DNA of 64,000 nt from NCBI GenBank assembly GCA_035772405.1, contig JAYKKM010000144.1:62001-126000 (forward strand), given 5' to 3'. Source of the DNA: Chrysogorgia sp. JL179-B06 (lineage: Eukaryota > Cnidaria > Anthozoa > Scleralcyonacea > Chrysogorgiidae). Below, piece after piece: positions 39,883 to 52,991 of this stretch (within the stretch, counting starts at the first letter, position 1; every line of letters starts with the position of its first letter). The position numbers and the translations under genes are program-made. The notes under the pieces are model-generated. The model saw nothing but the letters and a program-made list of their open reading frames with translations, did not search any database and was not told the DNA's origin.

Positions 39883-40403
39883 TCACGGAGTTCCTTTTGG
39901 AAATCATAATATGTAACTCAATTTTTTGCAATCTGATCCCAAATTTTTTTTTTATTACGTTCAATATAATAACACAAGAATATAGTATAATAATAATAAT
40001 TACAGTTTTTCTTACGTATTTTGACATACTCAATGCATTTAAAAATACATCAATAGATAGCTCGTAAAATACTCTAGAAATATTTAAAGCATTCGACCTA
40101 CAAAGAAGAAAGAAAACAAAATTTTAAAAACAAAATTTTAAATATTAAAGAAATGAGTTTTTAAAAGTGTTTGAAATATAGATAATCAACCATACATATA
40201 AATATAATTATATATACTACTTTTTATTAAATAGTGTAATATTTCCCTGTATATTTTTTACATAAAATAAATCCGTTGTTTAGTAGGCAGTAACAATTTT
40301 CTTCATAGCTTATATAAAACAAGACCTCTACAATTAAGAAACATATCTGGTTTGCAATACCTGTTGAGAATATATGTTACATAATTCCCAAATATTGTCA
40401 ACT

Positions 40404-40476
40404 GTTTCCGTAGTGTAGTGGTTATCACGTACGCCTAACACGCGTAAGGTCCCCGGTTCGAAAACGGGCGGAAACA
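40404..40476 (+). tRNA. tRNA-Val: tRNA-Val (AAC), monomer 1 of 4
   Basis: Consensus except for GAAAACGGG in the T-arm (C to A, one mismatch). It is the first of four copies at exactly 636-bp intervals. Confidence 0.82.
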
Positions 40477-41039
40477 TCAGTAAGTTAATTTTGGAAATCA
40501 TAATATGTAACTCAATTTTTTTGCAATGTGATCCCAAATTTTTATTTTATTGTGTAATATTTTTGTACTGAAGAATTATTTTCACTTTGAACTCGTTCAA
40601 TATAATAATACAAGGATATAGTATAATAATAATAATTACAGTTTTTCTTACGTATTTTGACATACTCAATGCATTTAAAAATACATCAATAGATAGCTCG
40701 TAAAATACTCTAGAAATAATTAAAGCATTCGACCTACAAAGAAGAAAGAAAACAAAATTTTAAAAATAAAATTTTAAATATTAAAGAAATGAGTTTTCAA
40801 AAGTGTTTGAAATATAGATAATCAACCATACATATAAATATAATTATATATACTACTTTTTATTAAATAGTGTAATATTTCCCTGTATATTTTTTACATA
40901 AAATAAATCCGTTGTTTAGTAGGCAGTAACAATTTTCTTCATAGCTTATATAAAACAAGACCTCTACAATTAAGAAACATATCTGGTTTGCAATACCTGT
41001 TGAGAATATATGTTACATAATTCCCAAATATTGTCAACT

Positions 41040-41112
41040 GTTTCCGTAGTGTAGTGGTTATCACGTACGCCTAACACGCGTAAGGTCCCCGGTTCGAAAA
41101 CGGGCGGAAACA
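41040..41112 (+). tRNA. tRNA-Val: tRNA-Val (AAC), monomer 2 of 4
   Basis: Identical to the copy at 40404, including the T-arm A, which shows very recent duplication of the 636-bp monomer. Confidence 0.82.
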
Positions 41113-41675
41113 TCAGTAAGTTAATTTTGGAAATCATAATATGTAACTCAATTTTTTTGCAATGTGATCCCAAATTTTTATTTTATTGTGTAATATTTTT
41201 GTACTGAAGAATTATTTTCACTTTGAACTCGTTCAATATAATAATACAAGGATATAGTATAATAATAATAATTACAGTTTTTCTTACGTATTTTGACATA
41301 CTCAATGCATTTAAAAATACATCAATAGATAGCTCGTAAAATACTCTAGAAATAATTAAAGCATTCGACCTACAAAGAAGAAAGAAAACAAAATTTTAAA
41401 AATAAAATTTTAAATATTAAAGAAATGAGTTTTCAAAAGTGTTTGAAATATAGATAATCAACCATACATATAAATATAATTATATATACTACTTTTTATT
41501 AAATAGTGTAATATTTCCCTGTATATTTTTTACATAAAATAAATCCGTTGTTTAGTAGGCAGTAACAATTTTCTTCATAGCTTATATAAAACAAGACCTC
41601 TACAATTAAGAAACATATCTGGTTTGCAATACCTGTTGAGAATATATGTTACATAATTCCCAAATATTGTCAACT

Positions 41676-41748
41676 GTTTACGTAGTGTAGTGGTTATCAC
41701 GTACGCCTAACACGCGTAAGGTCCCCGGTTCGAAAACGGGCGGAAACA
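41676..41748 (+). tRNA. tRNA-Val: tRNA-Val (AAC), monomer 3 of 4
   Basis: Shares the T-arm A with the two preceding copies and adds an acceptor change (GTTTACG), so two stems carry mismatches. Confidence 0.72.
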
Positions 41749-42311
41749 TCAGTGAGTTAATTTTGGAAATCATAATATGTAACTCAATTTTTTTGCAATG
41801 TGATCCCAAATTTTTATTTTATTGTGTAATATTTTTGTACTGAAGAATTATTTTCACTTTGAACTCGTTCAATATAATAACACAAGGATATAGTATAATA
41901 ATAATAATTACAGTTTTTCTTACGTATTTTGACATACTCAATGCATTTAAAAATACATGAATAGATAGCTCGTAAAATACTGTAGAAATAATTAAAGCAT
42001 TCGACCTACAAAGAAGAAAGAAAACAATATTTAAAAAACAAAATTTTTAATATTAAAGAAATGAGTTTTCAAAAGTGTTTGAAATATAGATAATCAACCA
42101 TACATATAAATATAATTATATATACTACTTTTTATTAAATAGTGTAATATTTCCCTGTATATTTTTTACATAAAATAAATCCGTTGTTTAGTAGGCAGTA
42201 ACAATTTTCTTCATAGCTTATATAAAACAAGACTTCTGCAATTAAGAAACATATCTGGTTTGCAATACCTGTTGAGAATATATGTTACATAATTCCCAAA
42301 TATTGTTAACT

Positions 42312-42384
42312 GTTTCCGTAGTGTAGTGGTTATCACGTACGCCTAACACGCGTAAGGTCCCCGGTTCGAAACCGGGCGGAAACA
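42312..42384 (+). tRNA. tRNA-Val: tRNA-Val (AAC), monomer 4 of 4
   Basis: Full consensus copy with all stems paired. Confidence 0.93.
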
Positions 42385-44857
42385 TCAGTAAGTTCATTTT
42401 GGAAATCATAATATGTAACTCAATTTTTTTGCAATGTGATCCCAAATTTTTATTTTATTGTGTAATATTTTTGTACTGTAGAATTATTTTCACTTTGAAC
42501 TCGTTCAATATAATAACACAAGGATATAGTATAATAATAATAATTACAGTTTTTATTACGTATTTTGACATCCTCAATGCATTACAAATACAACAATATT
42601 TAGCTCGTAAAATACTCCAGAAACAATTAAAGCATTCGACCTATAAAAAGAAAGAAAGGAGAATTAAAAAACAAAATTTTAAGGGGTCCACTACAAAAAA
42701 TAAATATTTTAGTGAATTTTTGAATTAGCCATAAATTAAATGGTTAACCATATTAGAATAGATAATTGAAAGAATTTTTTCGATTGCAAAGATAGAAATG
42801 TTGAAAATTCGTAAAATTCCAAGGCTGGACTGCATTTTCCGCCTTAGCAACTCCCTTAGCAACGTATATTTGGATGCAAAAACTGCTTAATTTTCCATGT
42901 TGCGCACATTTTCTCCCGCACCACCTCTCCCTAAATGAAATTTTATTATATTTTAAAACATTAAGAGTGAATTGATTGGTGCGTGGGTAGTCATGTGACC
43001 GGTCTTGAGGCATATGTGATATTGTTTATTTTGGTTTAAGTTAGCGAGAGAAGTTTTGCAACGGGCGGCCGCTTTTGATGGAAATCAAACTGCTTTTAAT
43101 TTAGTAGGGCTAAGTTTCCACATTGCCGTGTTTCACAGTTGGCGAGGACATCATTAAGACCAATGACCCGATCCCTGGTCCTGTAAAAGAATATACAGGA
43201 TCCTTTGGCTTTGTTGCTAACGAGGGAGGCTGTGACGGTAGGAAACTGGTAGCATCCGCCATTGTTGTTAAACATAAACACGACCCTAGAGCCGAAAGTG
43301 TAGAAGAAAATATTTTTTTTAAACTTAGAATAATGAGTTAAAGTGTGCAATCTCTCGCTTATGGTGTACTTGGAGTTTTAGTTAGGTATTATTTACCCCA
43401 GTTGATAAAATCGGGCTACGGCTCATGTCAGTTTTGGCTACGACTAGGCATAATGCTCTATATAGGTCTTTTTTTTGCCGGGTGATGCATACGGCATGTG
43501 TTTATGTATAATGAACTAGTACTGTGTATGTATACACTAATAACAATCCCCGTGCCACCAATTTGCGGGCCAATTCTTATGTCCCTTTGACCTTCTTCTC
43601 CAATGTAAAACAACAACATGACGATATCAACAAGAACACTCGCAAAAACTATAAACAGTAAAATTCTAATCACTTCGTGACGATCAGTCCTTTGCTACTC
43701 AAGTCGAAAGTTTTGTAGATGAAATAAATATATTACGAAACCTATCCGTGTAATCGTAAACTACAAGCGTGTGAACAGTTTGTCACACCATTTTAGACTT
43801 TTTGTTATACCCAAAGCAAACAAGTCTAAGGTATACAGAATATACATTATATATCCACTGAGAATAAAGTAAAAATGGCAATTCAAGCCGAGGAAGAAAT
43901 GCGTCCTTGTTCCTGCAGATAAATATACTCCACCGAAAATTGTGTAAACAGAGATACAATTGTCATTAAATCGTCCACCCTTGTCACAAACGAATGACTT
44001 AGACCCAAAGAATATAACCTGGCATCGAAATGAAATGGTTAAGACATAGAAAAAGAAAAGAAAAGTAGGGCATAACGTACTTATAAGACTGGAGCTTTTT
44101 AAACAGTTATATATCTTTATTGGACTGTCTATTGTTGTTTTGGCGCTATTATCTTATTAATAATTAGAAAGTTTAACTTTAAAGCCGTTTTTCTCAAAAG
44201 CCGATTCCTGATATTGCGCGCAGGATGTCTCAAAAAGTATTTAAGCTATCTTGATCAAATTTTCAGCGCTAACAGTATATACATTTCTCTTGGAGATGAA
44301 GCAAAATAATTGAATTATGTTCAATTGCAATGAAAGAGTAATAGTTTTAGTGAGAGCAATTGTACACATTTCTAGTAATGGCTCCTATGTCAATAGTTCT
44401 GCTACACCTCCTAGACAATGTTGTTTGTGACTAAATAAAAGTTACTCCAGGTTTTTATCATTATTATTTATCTAGTTATCATGTTTATAAAAATACGCTC
44501 TTTTCACCATGGGAGTATCATATCTTGGTAACTATGGCAACAATGCATTGCAACAACATCTTTTTTTAGTCAGACTAACTCACCCAACAACCAGGTATAA
44601 GTAGATTTTAATTATATTAAAAAGAAGAGAGGAAATTTTTTTGGTAGTGGACCCCCTTAAATTTTAAATAAACGAGTTTTAAAAAGTGTTTTAAATATAG
44701 ATAACCAACCATACATATAAATATAATTATATATATATATCTCCCTCGTATATTTATTACAGAAAATAACTCGTTGTTTTGTGGGCTAACAAGACCTCTA
44801 CAATTAAGAAATATATTTGGTTGCAATGCCTGTTGAGAATATTGTTACATAAATCCC

Positions 44858-44925
44858 AAACCGCAGTGTAGTGATTATCACGTACGCTTAACACGCGTAA
44901 GGTCCCCGTTTTGAAACCACTGGAG
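44858..44925 (+). pseudogene. degenerate tRNA-Val relic (unit 5)
   Basis: Same relic, with a further change in the B-box region (CCGTTTTGAAACC). Confidence 0.75.
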
Positions 44926-45532
44926 CTAAATATACTATATCTTGCAGCAATAAAGATTGTATTTGGTGATCGAGCAACTTCTTTTCGTAATTGATAACAG
45001 AAATAAAAATTTCTAAGATATTTCTATGCTCTGCAATTCTCATTTTATTTTTTAGATAAAGGATACTTTTATATTTTTTAGATAAAGGATGAATGCGGGA
45101 ATTTAACACCGGTCCTCAGCACGACAGCTAGATACAAATCATAAAACTAACGTGAAAATTCCAGATACAGAAGATATCGTATCCTTCCCAATAAACATCA
45201 GAATAACAGAATAATTTTCTCCGCAAATGATGATTAGATCCTAACAAAATCCATTTTAGCCATTGCATGTTAATTTAATGCATTCAGTCTATCAAAAATG
45301 TCAGATGGCCCCACAGACATTACATTATAGGTGGTATTGCATGATCATGTTAAGAGTGTTTACAACGGATAGAAGAATGTGTTTTTAACTCCAGAGATCA
45401 AATAAATCACATATTAAAGGCACGATTATATACGTGGATTCGAAGGAATAGGATTGATTGTCATAGACAATTATTTACCGATTCTTTAGAAATCCAAAGC
45501 ACACATAATTTTTCGATGATTTGTCAAGCATT

Positions 45533-45605
45533 GTTTCCGTAGTGTAGCGGTTATCACGTGCGCTTTACACGCGCAAGGTCCCCGGTTCGAACCCGGGTGG
45601 AAACA
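45533..45605 (+). tRNA. tRNA-Val: tRNA-Val (TAC)
   Basis: Complete cloverleaf with loop TTTACAC and B box GGTTCGAAC. Confidence 0.92.
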
Positions 45606-46140
45606 TGTGGGAGTTCTTTTTGGAAATCATGATAATGTGATTGCATTTTATTGTGTAATTTTTTGTACTTGTATAATTATTTTTCACTTTGAACACCTTC
45701 AATATAATATCACAAGTATACAGTATAATAATAATAAGTACAGTTTTTATTACGTATTTTGGCATCTCAATGCGTTTACAAATAGAACAATAGATAACTC
45801 GCAAAATTCTCTAGAAAGAATTAAAGCATTCGACCTATAAAGAAGTAAGAAAGAAAAATAAATAAAATAACATTTTTAATTTTAAACAAATGAATTTATA
45901 AAGGTGTTTTAAATATAGATAACCAACCACACATATTAATATAATTATATATACTACTTTCTGATTAAATAGTGTAATAGTTTTCCTGTATTGTTATTAC
46001 AGAAATAACTCCGTTATTTAGTTGGCACTAACAATTTTCTCCATAGCTTATATAAAACAAGAACTCTACAATTAAGAAATATATTTCGTTGCAATGCCTG
46101 TTGAGAATATATGTTACATAATTCCCAAATATTGTCATCT

Positions 46141-46213
46141 GTTTCTGTAGTGTAGTGGTTATCACGTACGCTTAACACGCGTAAGGTCCCCGATTCGAAA
46201 CAGCGAGGAAACA
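46141..46213 (+). pseudogene. degenerate tRNA-Val (AAC)
   Basis: Same T-arm-damaged variant as at 9697 (GATTCGAAACAGCG). Confidence 0.65.
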
Positions 46214-46741
46214 ATTTTTACATGAAGAAAAATTTTACAACCACGGGAATTAAATATATTATATCTTACAGCAATAAAGATTGTATTTGGTGTTATGAAT
46301 CTAACAACCTCTTTCCATACTTTATAAGAGAAAAAGTTCTAAAAATAGATATATTATATGGGCTGAAATACTCAATTTATTTTGTAAAGAAAGGATAACT
46401 TGGTTTTGCCGTCAGAGAATTAAACACTGGTCTTCAGCGTGACAGAATAATTGTACCTCTAATGAGGGAATTCCATCTTAACCATTGCATGTTAATTTCA
46501 TGCAAAACGGCTATTGCCTCACATGCATTAGATTATTGTTGGAGTTGCAGCGTTGTTTGAGTGTCTTTACGACGCATTTGGGGCATGTGTTTCAACTCCT
46601 GAGATAAATTAAATTATTTATCATTGGCAAGATTTCAAACGTACATTCGAAGCAATAAAATTGACTGTCATAGACAATTTGTTACCAAATTTTTTAGAAT
46701 TCCAAACCAAGCATAATTCGATGATTTCTAAAGTATGAATT

Positions 46742-46814
46742 GTTTCCGTAGTGTAGTGGTTATCACGTACGCCTCACGCGCGTAAGGTCCCCGGTTCGAT
46801 CCCGGGCGGAAACA
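46742..46814 (+). tRNA. tRNA-Val: tRNA-Val (CAC)
   Basis: Anticodon CAC, with G in place of A in the 3' anticodon loop (CTCACGC). The stems are good. Confidence 0.85.
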
Positions 46815-47377
46815 TCACTGAGTTCCTTTTGGAAATCATAATATGTAACTCAATGTTGTTGCAATGTGATCCCAAATTTTTATTTTATTGTGTAATATTT
46901 TTGTACTGTAGAATTATTTTCACTTTGAACTCGTTCAATATAATAACAAAAGGATATAGTATAATAATAATAATTACAGTTTTTATTACGTATTTTGACA
47001 TACTCAATGCATTTAAAAATTCATCAATAGATAACTCGTAAAATACTCTAGAAATAATTAAAGCATTCGACCTACAAAGAAGAAAGAAAACAAAATTTAA
47101 AAAACAAAATTTTTAATATTAAAGAAATGAGTTTTCAAAAGTGTTTGAAATATAGATAATCAACCATACATATAAATATAATTATATATACCTCTTTTTA
47201 TTAAATAGTGTAATATTTCCCTGTATATTTTTTACATAAAATAAATCCGTTGTTTAGTAGGCAGTAACAATTTTCTTCATAGCTTATATAAAACAAGACC
47301 TCTACAATTAAGAAACATATCTGGTTTGCAATACCTGTTGAGAATATATGTTACATAATTCCCAAATATTGTCAACT

Positions 47378-47449
47378 GTTTCCGTAGTGTAGTGGTTACA
47401 CGTACGCCTAACACGCGTAAGGTCCCCGGTTCGAAACCGGGCGGAAACA
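47378..47449 (+). tRNA. tRNA-Val: tRNA-Val (AAC), one-base deletion
   Basis: One T is missing in the D-arm (GGTTACACG instead of GGTTATCACG), leaving 72 nt. The D stem is compromised. Confidence 0.65.
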
Positions 47450-47872
47450 TCAGTGAGTTCATTTTGGAAATCATAATATGTAACTAAATGTTGTTGCAAT
47501 GTGACCCCTATTTTTATTTTATTGTATAATATTTTTGTACTGTAGAATTATTTTTCACTTTGAACACGTTCAATATAATAACACAAGGATATAGTATAAT
47601 AATAATAATTACAGTTTTTATTACGTATTTTGACATCCTCAATGTATTTACAAATACAACAATATTTAGCTCGTAAAATACTTCAGAAAAAATTAAAGCA
47701 TTCGATCTATAAAAAGAAAGAAAGGAGAATTAAAAAACAAAATTTTAAATTTTAAATAAATGAGTTTTTAAAAGTGTTTGAAACATAGATAATCAACCAT
47801 ACATATAAATATAATTATATATACTACTTTTTATTAAATAGTGTAATATTTCCCGTATATATTTTACATAAA

Positions 47873-50800
47873 TTATTATATATTACTTCGAATTAAATAT
47901 TCAAAGTAACACCTCAATGCCTTGCTCTCGCCGTGTTAATGTCTCTAGGGAGACTCCTTGGAATAGCTCTACAAATTCATCTTTGAGTCGTAGTCTCGTG
48001 CGTCCCGTAAGTTCCCGCGAGACAATGGCGTCAGCGGGAACAGGCCAAACCTTGTTTATATTAGGCGCAATCTACAGCGTTTGAGCCCGAAGAAGCGCCT
48101 TACGTTCAGCAATGTCAACGCAAGATACCTTAGAAACAAGATTGAGGTTTTTATCGACCATGTTGTCGACAAGAAGATCGATGTTTGCGTTGTGACTGAA
48201 ACTTGGCTAAGAGATGATGATAGCGTGACTCTTGCTGCTCTTGCTCCACAAGGTTATTTGTTTAGAAATATCCCAAGAGTGGGAAGTGTAACGCAACGAT
48301 CTGGTGGTGGAACGGGGATTTGGTATCGTGAAAACTTCAAAGTTTCCCTCGCCGGAAAAAAGCAAAGAAAATCATTTGAAACATCTGAGTGGAACCTGAC
48401 TGCGCATGCGCGTACCACCAAAATTATCATCATTTACCGTCGTCCCTACTCGGAGACTCATCCCGTAACGCCGACCGTGTTTTCGAGGAATTTGCTGCCT
48501 ATCTTGAAGGCATTGTCCTCTGTCCTGAAGTACTAGTAATCGCAGGTGATTTCAATTTCCACATGGATGACCTATCAGATGCGGATGCAAGACAGTTCGC
48601 TACCCTTCTTCAAACATTTGGGCTTACTCAACATGTGCGTTTTCCTACGCACATCTCAGGTCACTGGCTCGACCTCATAATCACTCAGTCCTCGAATGAT
48701 GTGATGGTTATGTCGCCTCGTCCTTCATTATTTCTATCGGATCACTGTTTTACTGAGTGTATTCTTGCCATACCATCTCCAGCAGTTACGGTAAAAGAGT
48801 TGAGCTATCACAGATGGAAGCAGATAGATTTAGAAGTTTTCACAGAGGACATTGTCGCCTCGAAACTCTATGGGCTCCCTGCGAATAAGCTTCCAGCAAG
48901 TTACGACACTGTCCTGCTCACCATCCTTGAGAGCCACGCCCCACTACAGCACAAAGTTTTAGTTGTCCGTCCTAGAGTCCCTTGGTTCGATGACGAACTG
49001 AAGCGACTGAAAGCGGAGCGTCGGAAGTTGGAGAAGAGAATGAGGAAGAGTAATCTGGCCTCCGATGTTTCAGCATATCGCAAGGTGTGCAATGCTTACT
49101 GCGCGCTTCTAAAGGATGCGAAGAAGAGTTATTATTGTGACCTCATTCAAGATTGTGCAGGGGACTCCAAGAAGCTATTTCAAATCGTGTCTTCCCTCTG
49201 TAAAGAGCGTTCGGAGAACTCTTTGCCACCCCACGTCAACCTGCGACAGCTTGCAGACGATTTTGGAGAGTTATTTTGCCGCAAGATCACCCTCATAACG
49301 GAGAACATCAACTGCTGTGATACTCAACCTCCTTCTCTGCAGATACCTTTCCCTACAGGGAAACTCATGAATTTTGATGCTGTTTCTGAGAATGATGTGC
49401 GAGATATTATCACCTCTGGATCTAACGCTAGTTGTCAACTGGATCCTATTCCTACTTGGTTGGTAAAGAAGTGCGTAGATGAGCTTGTACCGGTTATTAC
49501 GAACATGATAAATTGGTCATTATCCAGTGGGTGTGTGCCTGACGAGTGGAAGATTGCTCTAATTCGACCTCTCTTGAAGAAGTTAGGGCTTGAGCTGATT
49601 TTTAACAACTTCCGGCCTGTCAGCAACTTTCCTTTTGTTTCTAAGATTGCGGAGAAGGCGGTCATTCCTCAGCTACTTGGTCATTGCAGTGAGCATGCTC
49701 CCCTCCCAACCAACCAGTCATCTTACAGACAATATCATTCTACGGAAACTTCTATGCTCCGAGTTCATAATGACATCCTTATGAACATGGATAAACAAGA
49801 AGTGACTCTGTTGGTGTTGTTGAATTTAAGTGCGGCTTTTGATACTATTGATCACAATACTATGGCTGATGTGTTGGATAAGGACTTTGGAGTCACCAGC
49901 GATGCTCTCGGCTGGCTAAAGTCGTTCTTGTCTGGGAGGAAACAACGGGTTTGTATCGATCAGCATCTGTCTAAGCACTTTGATCTCGCCAATGGAATTC
50001 CTCAAGGAAGCTGCCTTGGTCCTGTATTGTTTGTCATGTATGCATCTCATCTATTTCACGTTGTGAAGAAACATCTACCGACTGCACACAGCTATGCGGA
50101 TGATACACAACTATATTTATCATTCCGTCCGGGATCATCCGCGTCTCAAGAAGAGGCTGTTAAAGCGATGGAAGACTGTATTGAGGATATTCGGCGCTGG
50201 ATGATCACTCACCAGCTCATGCTGCACGACAGTAAGACCGAATTTCTCATACTCGGATCTCGCCAACAACTTACCAAGGTCAACATTGATGGCATTAGTG
50301 TTGGCTCTTCAACGATCAAGCCTGTCAGCTCTGTGTGGAACTTGGGTTCATGGTTTGACACCTTCATGACTATGGATGCCCACATCGGCAAAGTGTGTAG
50401 TAAAGCCTTTCGCGGATTGTACAAAATCAGGCAAATCCGCAAGTTTCTCACAGAAGATGCTACAAAGACCTTGATACACGCTTTCGTGACTTCACATCTG
50501 GATTATTGTAACTCACTACTCTATGGCGTCCCGCAATACCAGATGGATCGTCTGCAAAGAGTTTTCAATGCTGCTGCTCGTGTCACCTGCTTTATCCCTC
50601 GCTACTCCCACATTACTCCAGTACTAGAACAACTTCATTGGCTTCCTGTCCGTCTTCGCATCCAGTTTAAAGTAGCTCTCCTAATGTTTAAAGTCTCGAG
50701 AGGCATGGCACCTGACTATATAACTGAACTTTTTGAGATTAAGGGCTCGGGCCGTTACGCATTACGTTCTTCAAATCAGAAGCTTTTTATGGTTCCTCGG

Positions 50801-51145
50801 TCACGCTATAAAACCATCGGTGATCGTGCATTCTCACTAGCAGGACCTAAGACCTGGAACAGTCTACCGCTTTCTGTTCGGAATAGCGATACTGTTGACT
50901 CTTTTAAAACTAGACTTAAATCTTTTTTATTCATTTCAGCATATAAGTAATAGTTTTCTTCTTATATTATATAAGTACATTAACGATATACAATATAGTA
51001 ATCTATATAAATACAATGTAAAAATACATAAATTTAGCCTTCATCATTTACTATTTAATTAGAGTTTTTAATATTGTAAAGCGCTTTAGAATATGTTATA
51101 ATTTAAGCGCTATATAAATTTGGTTATTATTATTATTATATTATA
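47873..51145 (+). mobile_element. L2-clade non-LTR retrotransposon (inactive)
   Basis: Inserted into a tRNA monomer. Host sequence breaks at TTTACATAAA and resumes at ATAAATCCGTTG after a tail of repeated ATT triplets. The 3' end GCGCTATATAAATTTGG followed by (ATT)n is typical of L2 elements. It encodes an endonuclease and a reverse transcriptase, both on the + strand. A short target duplication is possible but blurred by AT-richness. The 5' region (47873-48080) is GC-richer than the host and has no clean single start, suggesting 5' decay. Confidence 0.88.
48081..50950 (+). pseudogene. L2 endonuclease-reverse transcriptase, frameshifted
   Basis: The endonuclease N-terminus (VNARYLRNK, VVTETWL) is in one frame up to ~48470. 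The rest, from about 48460 to 50950, is in the next frame, so a frameshift lies around 48440-48475. In the second part the endonuclease GDFNFH and SDH motifs are visible, then RT motif B (NGIPQGS) and motif C (SYADDTQLY). RT motif A reads NLSAAFDTIDH: the normally invariant first Asp is Asn (AAT at 49822-49824). The frameshift and this substitution together make it almost certainly inactive. The C-terminal region with LHWLPV is the normal L2/CR1 tail. Confidence 0.88.
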
Positions 51146-51282
51146 AAATAAATCCGTTGTTTAGTAGGCAGTAACAATTTTCTTCATAGCTTATATAAAA
51201 CAAGACCTCTACAATTAAGAAACATATCTGGTGCAATACCTGTTGAGAATATATGTTACATAATTCCCAAATCTTGTCAACT

Positions 51283-51355
51283 GTTTCCGTAGTATAGTGG
51301 TTATCACGTACGCCTAACACGCGTAAGGTCCCCGGTTCGAAACCGGGCGGAAACA
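51283..51355 (+). tRNA. tRNA-Val: tRNA-Val (AAC)
   Basis: Consensus copy with one A-box change (GTAGTATAGTGG). It lies just downstream of the LINE. Confidence 0.88.
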
Positions 51356-51916
51356 TTAATGAGTTCATTTTCGAAATCATAATATGTAACTCAATTTTTT
51401 TGCAATGTGATCCCAAATTTTTATTCTATTGTGTAATATTTTTGTACTGTAGAATTATTTTCACTTTGAACTCGTTCAATATAATAACACAAGGATATAG
51501 TATAATAATAATAATTACAGTTTTTCTTACGTATTTTGACATACTCAATGCATTTATAAATACATCAATAGATAGCTCGTAAAATACTCTAGAAATAATT
51601 AAAGCATTCGACCTACAAAAAAGAAAGAAATCAAAATTTAAAAAACAAAATTTTTAATATTAAAGAAATGAGTTTTCAAAAGTGTATGAAATATAGATAA
51701 TCAACCATACATATAAATATAATTATATATACTACTTTTTATTAAATAGTGTAATATTTCCCTGTATATTTTTTACATAAAATAAATCCGTTGTTTAGTA
51801 GACAGTAACAATTTTCTTCATAGCTTATATAAAACAAGACCTCTACAATTAAGAAACATATCTGGTGCAATACCTGTTGAGAATATATGTTACATAATTC
51901 CCAAATCTTGTTAACT

Positions 51917-51989
51917 GTTTCCGTAGTGTAGTGGTTATCACGTACGCCTAACACGCGTAAGGTCCCCGGTTCGAAACCGGGCGGAAACA
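51917..51989 (+). tRNA. tRNA-Val: tRNA-Val (AAC)
   Basis: Full consensus copy with a TTTT terminator downstream. Confidence 0.93.
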
Positions 51990-52781
51990 TCAGTGAGTTC
52001 CTTTTGGAAATGATAATATGTAACTAAATGCTGTTGCAATTTTATCCCCTATTTTTATTTTATTGTGTAATATTTTTGTACTGTAGAATTATTTTTCACT
52101 TTGAACACGTTCAATATAATAACATAAGGATATAGTATAATAATAATAATTACAGTTTTTATTACGTATTTTGACATCCTCAATTAATTTACAAATACAA
52201 CAATATTTAGCTCGTAAAATACTCCAGAAACAATTAAAGCATTCGACCTATAAAAAGAAAGAAAGGAGAATTAAAAAACAAAATTTTAATGGGGTCCACT
52301 ACAAAAAATAAATATTTTAGTGAATTTTTGAATTAGCCATAAATTAACTGGTTAACCATATTAGAATAGATAATTGAAAGAATTTTTTCGATTGCAAAGA
52401 TAGAAATGTTGAAAATTCGTAAAATTCCAAGGCTGGACTGCATTTTCCGCCTTAGCAACTCCCTTAGCAACGTATATTTGGATGCAAAAACTGCTTAATT
52501 TTCCATGTTGCGCACATTTTGTCCCGCACCACCTCTCCCTAAATGAAATTTTATTATATTTTAAAACATTAAGAGTGAATTGATTGGTGCGTGGGTAGTC
52601 ATGTGACCGGTCTTGAGGCATATGTGATATTGTTTATTTTGGTTTAAGTTAACGAGAGAAGTTTTGCAACGGGCGGCCGCTTTTGATGGAAATCAAACTG
52701 CTTTTAATTTAGTAGGGCTAAGTTTCCACATTGCCGTGTTTCACAGTTGGCGAGGAACTCATTAAGACCAATGACCCGATC

Positions 52782-52991
52782 CCTGGTCCTGTAAAAGAAT
52801 ATACAGGATCCTTTGGCTTTGTTGCTAACGAGGGAGGCTGTGACGGTGGGAAACTGGTAGCATCCGCCATTGTTGTTAAACATAAACACGACCCTAAAGC
52901 CGAAAGTGTAGAAGAAAAGATTTTTTTTAAACTTAGAATAATGAGTTAAAGTGTGCAATCTCTCGCTTAGGTTGTATTTGGAGTTCCCTTT
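52782..52991 (+). repeat. tRNA-Val array unit 6 (cut by element 2)
   Basis: The first ~210 bp match the start of other units up to GGAGTTCCCTTT, where element 2 begins. Other units continue TCGACTTGCGG, so the unit should resume beyond the right edge of this window. Confidence 0.85.

Larger units (their letters stand above)
36241..43171 (+). repeat. tRNA-Val array unit 4 (most complete copy)
   Basis: A 6,931-bp unit without large insertions and a useful reference. Spacer 36241-37710 has no supported gene. The tRNA block 37711-42700 holds the relic, TAC, degenerate AAC, CAC and four AAC copies. Bases 42701-43171 are the conserved second spacer with the GCGGCCGC site. Confidence 0.88.
43172..52781 (+). 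repeat. tRNA-Val array unit 5 (interrupted by an L2 LINE)
   Basis: Net length after removing the LINE is about 6.3 kb. Spacer 43172-44632 contains no supported gene and lacks a ~17-bp stretch (TTCCCTTTTCGACTTGC) near 43375. The tRNA block runs 44633-52309. Bases 52310-52781 are the conserved second spacer. Confidence 0.85.

Noticed and set aside
47873..48080. Separate ORF1 of the L2 element
   Set aside because: A short frame from the ATG at 47917 stops before the endonuclease, and the endonuclease frame is open upstream without a clear start. The evidence does not separate a true ORF1 from decay.
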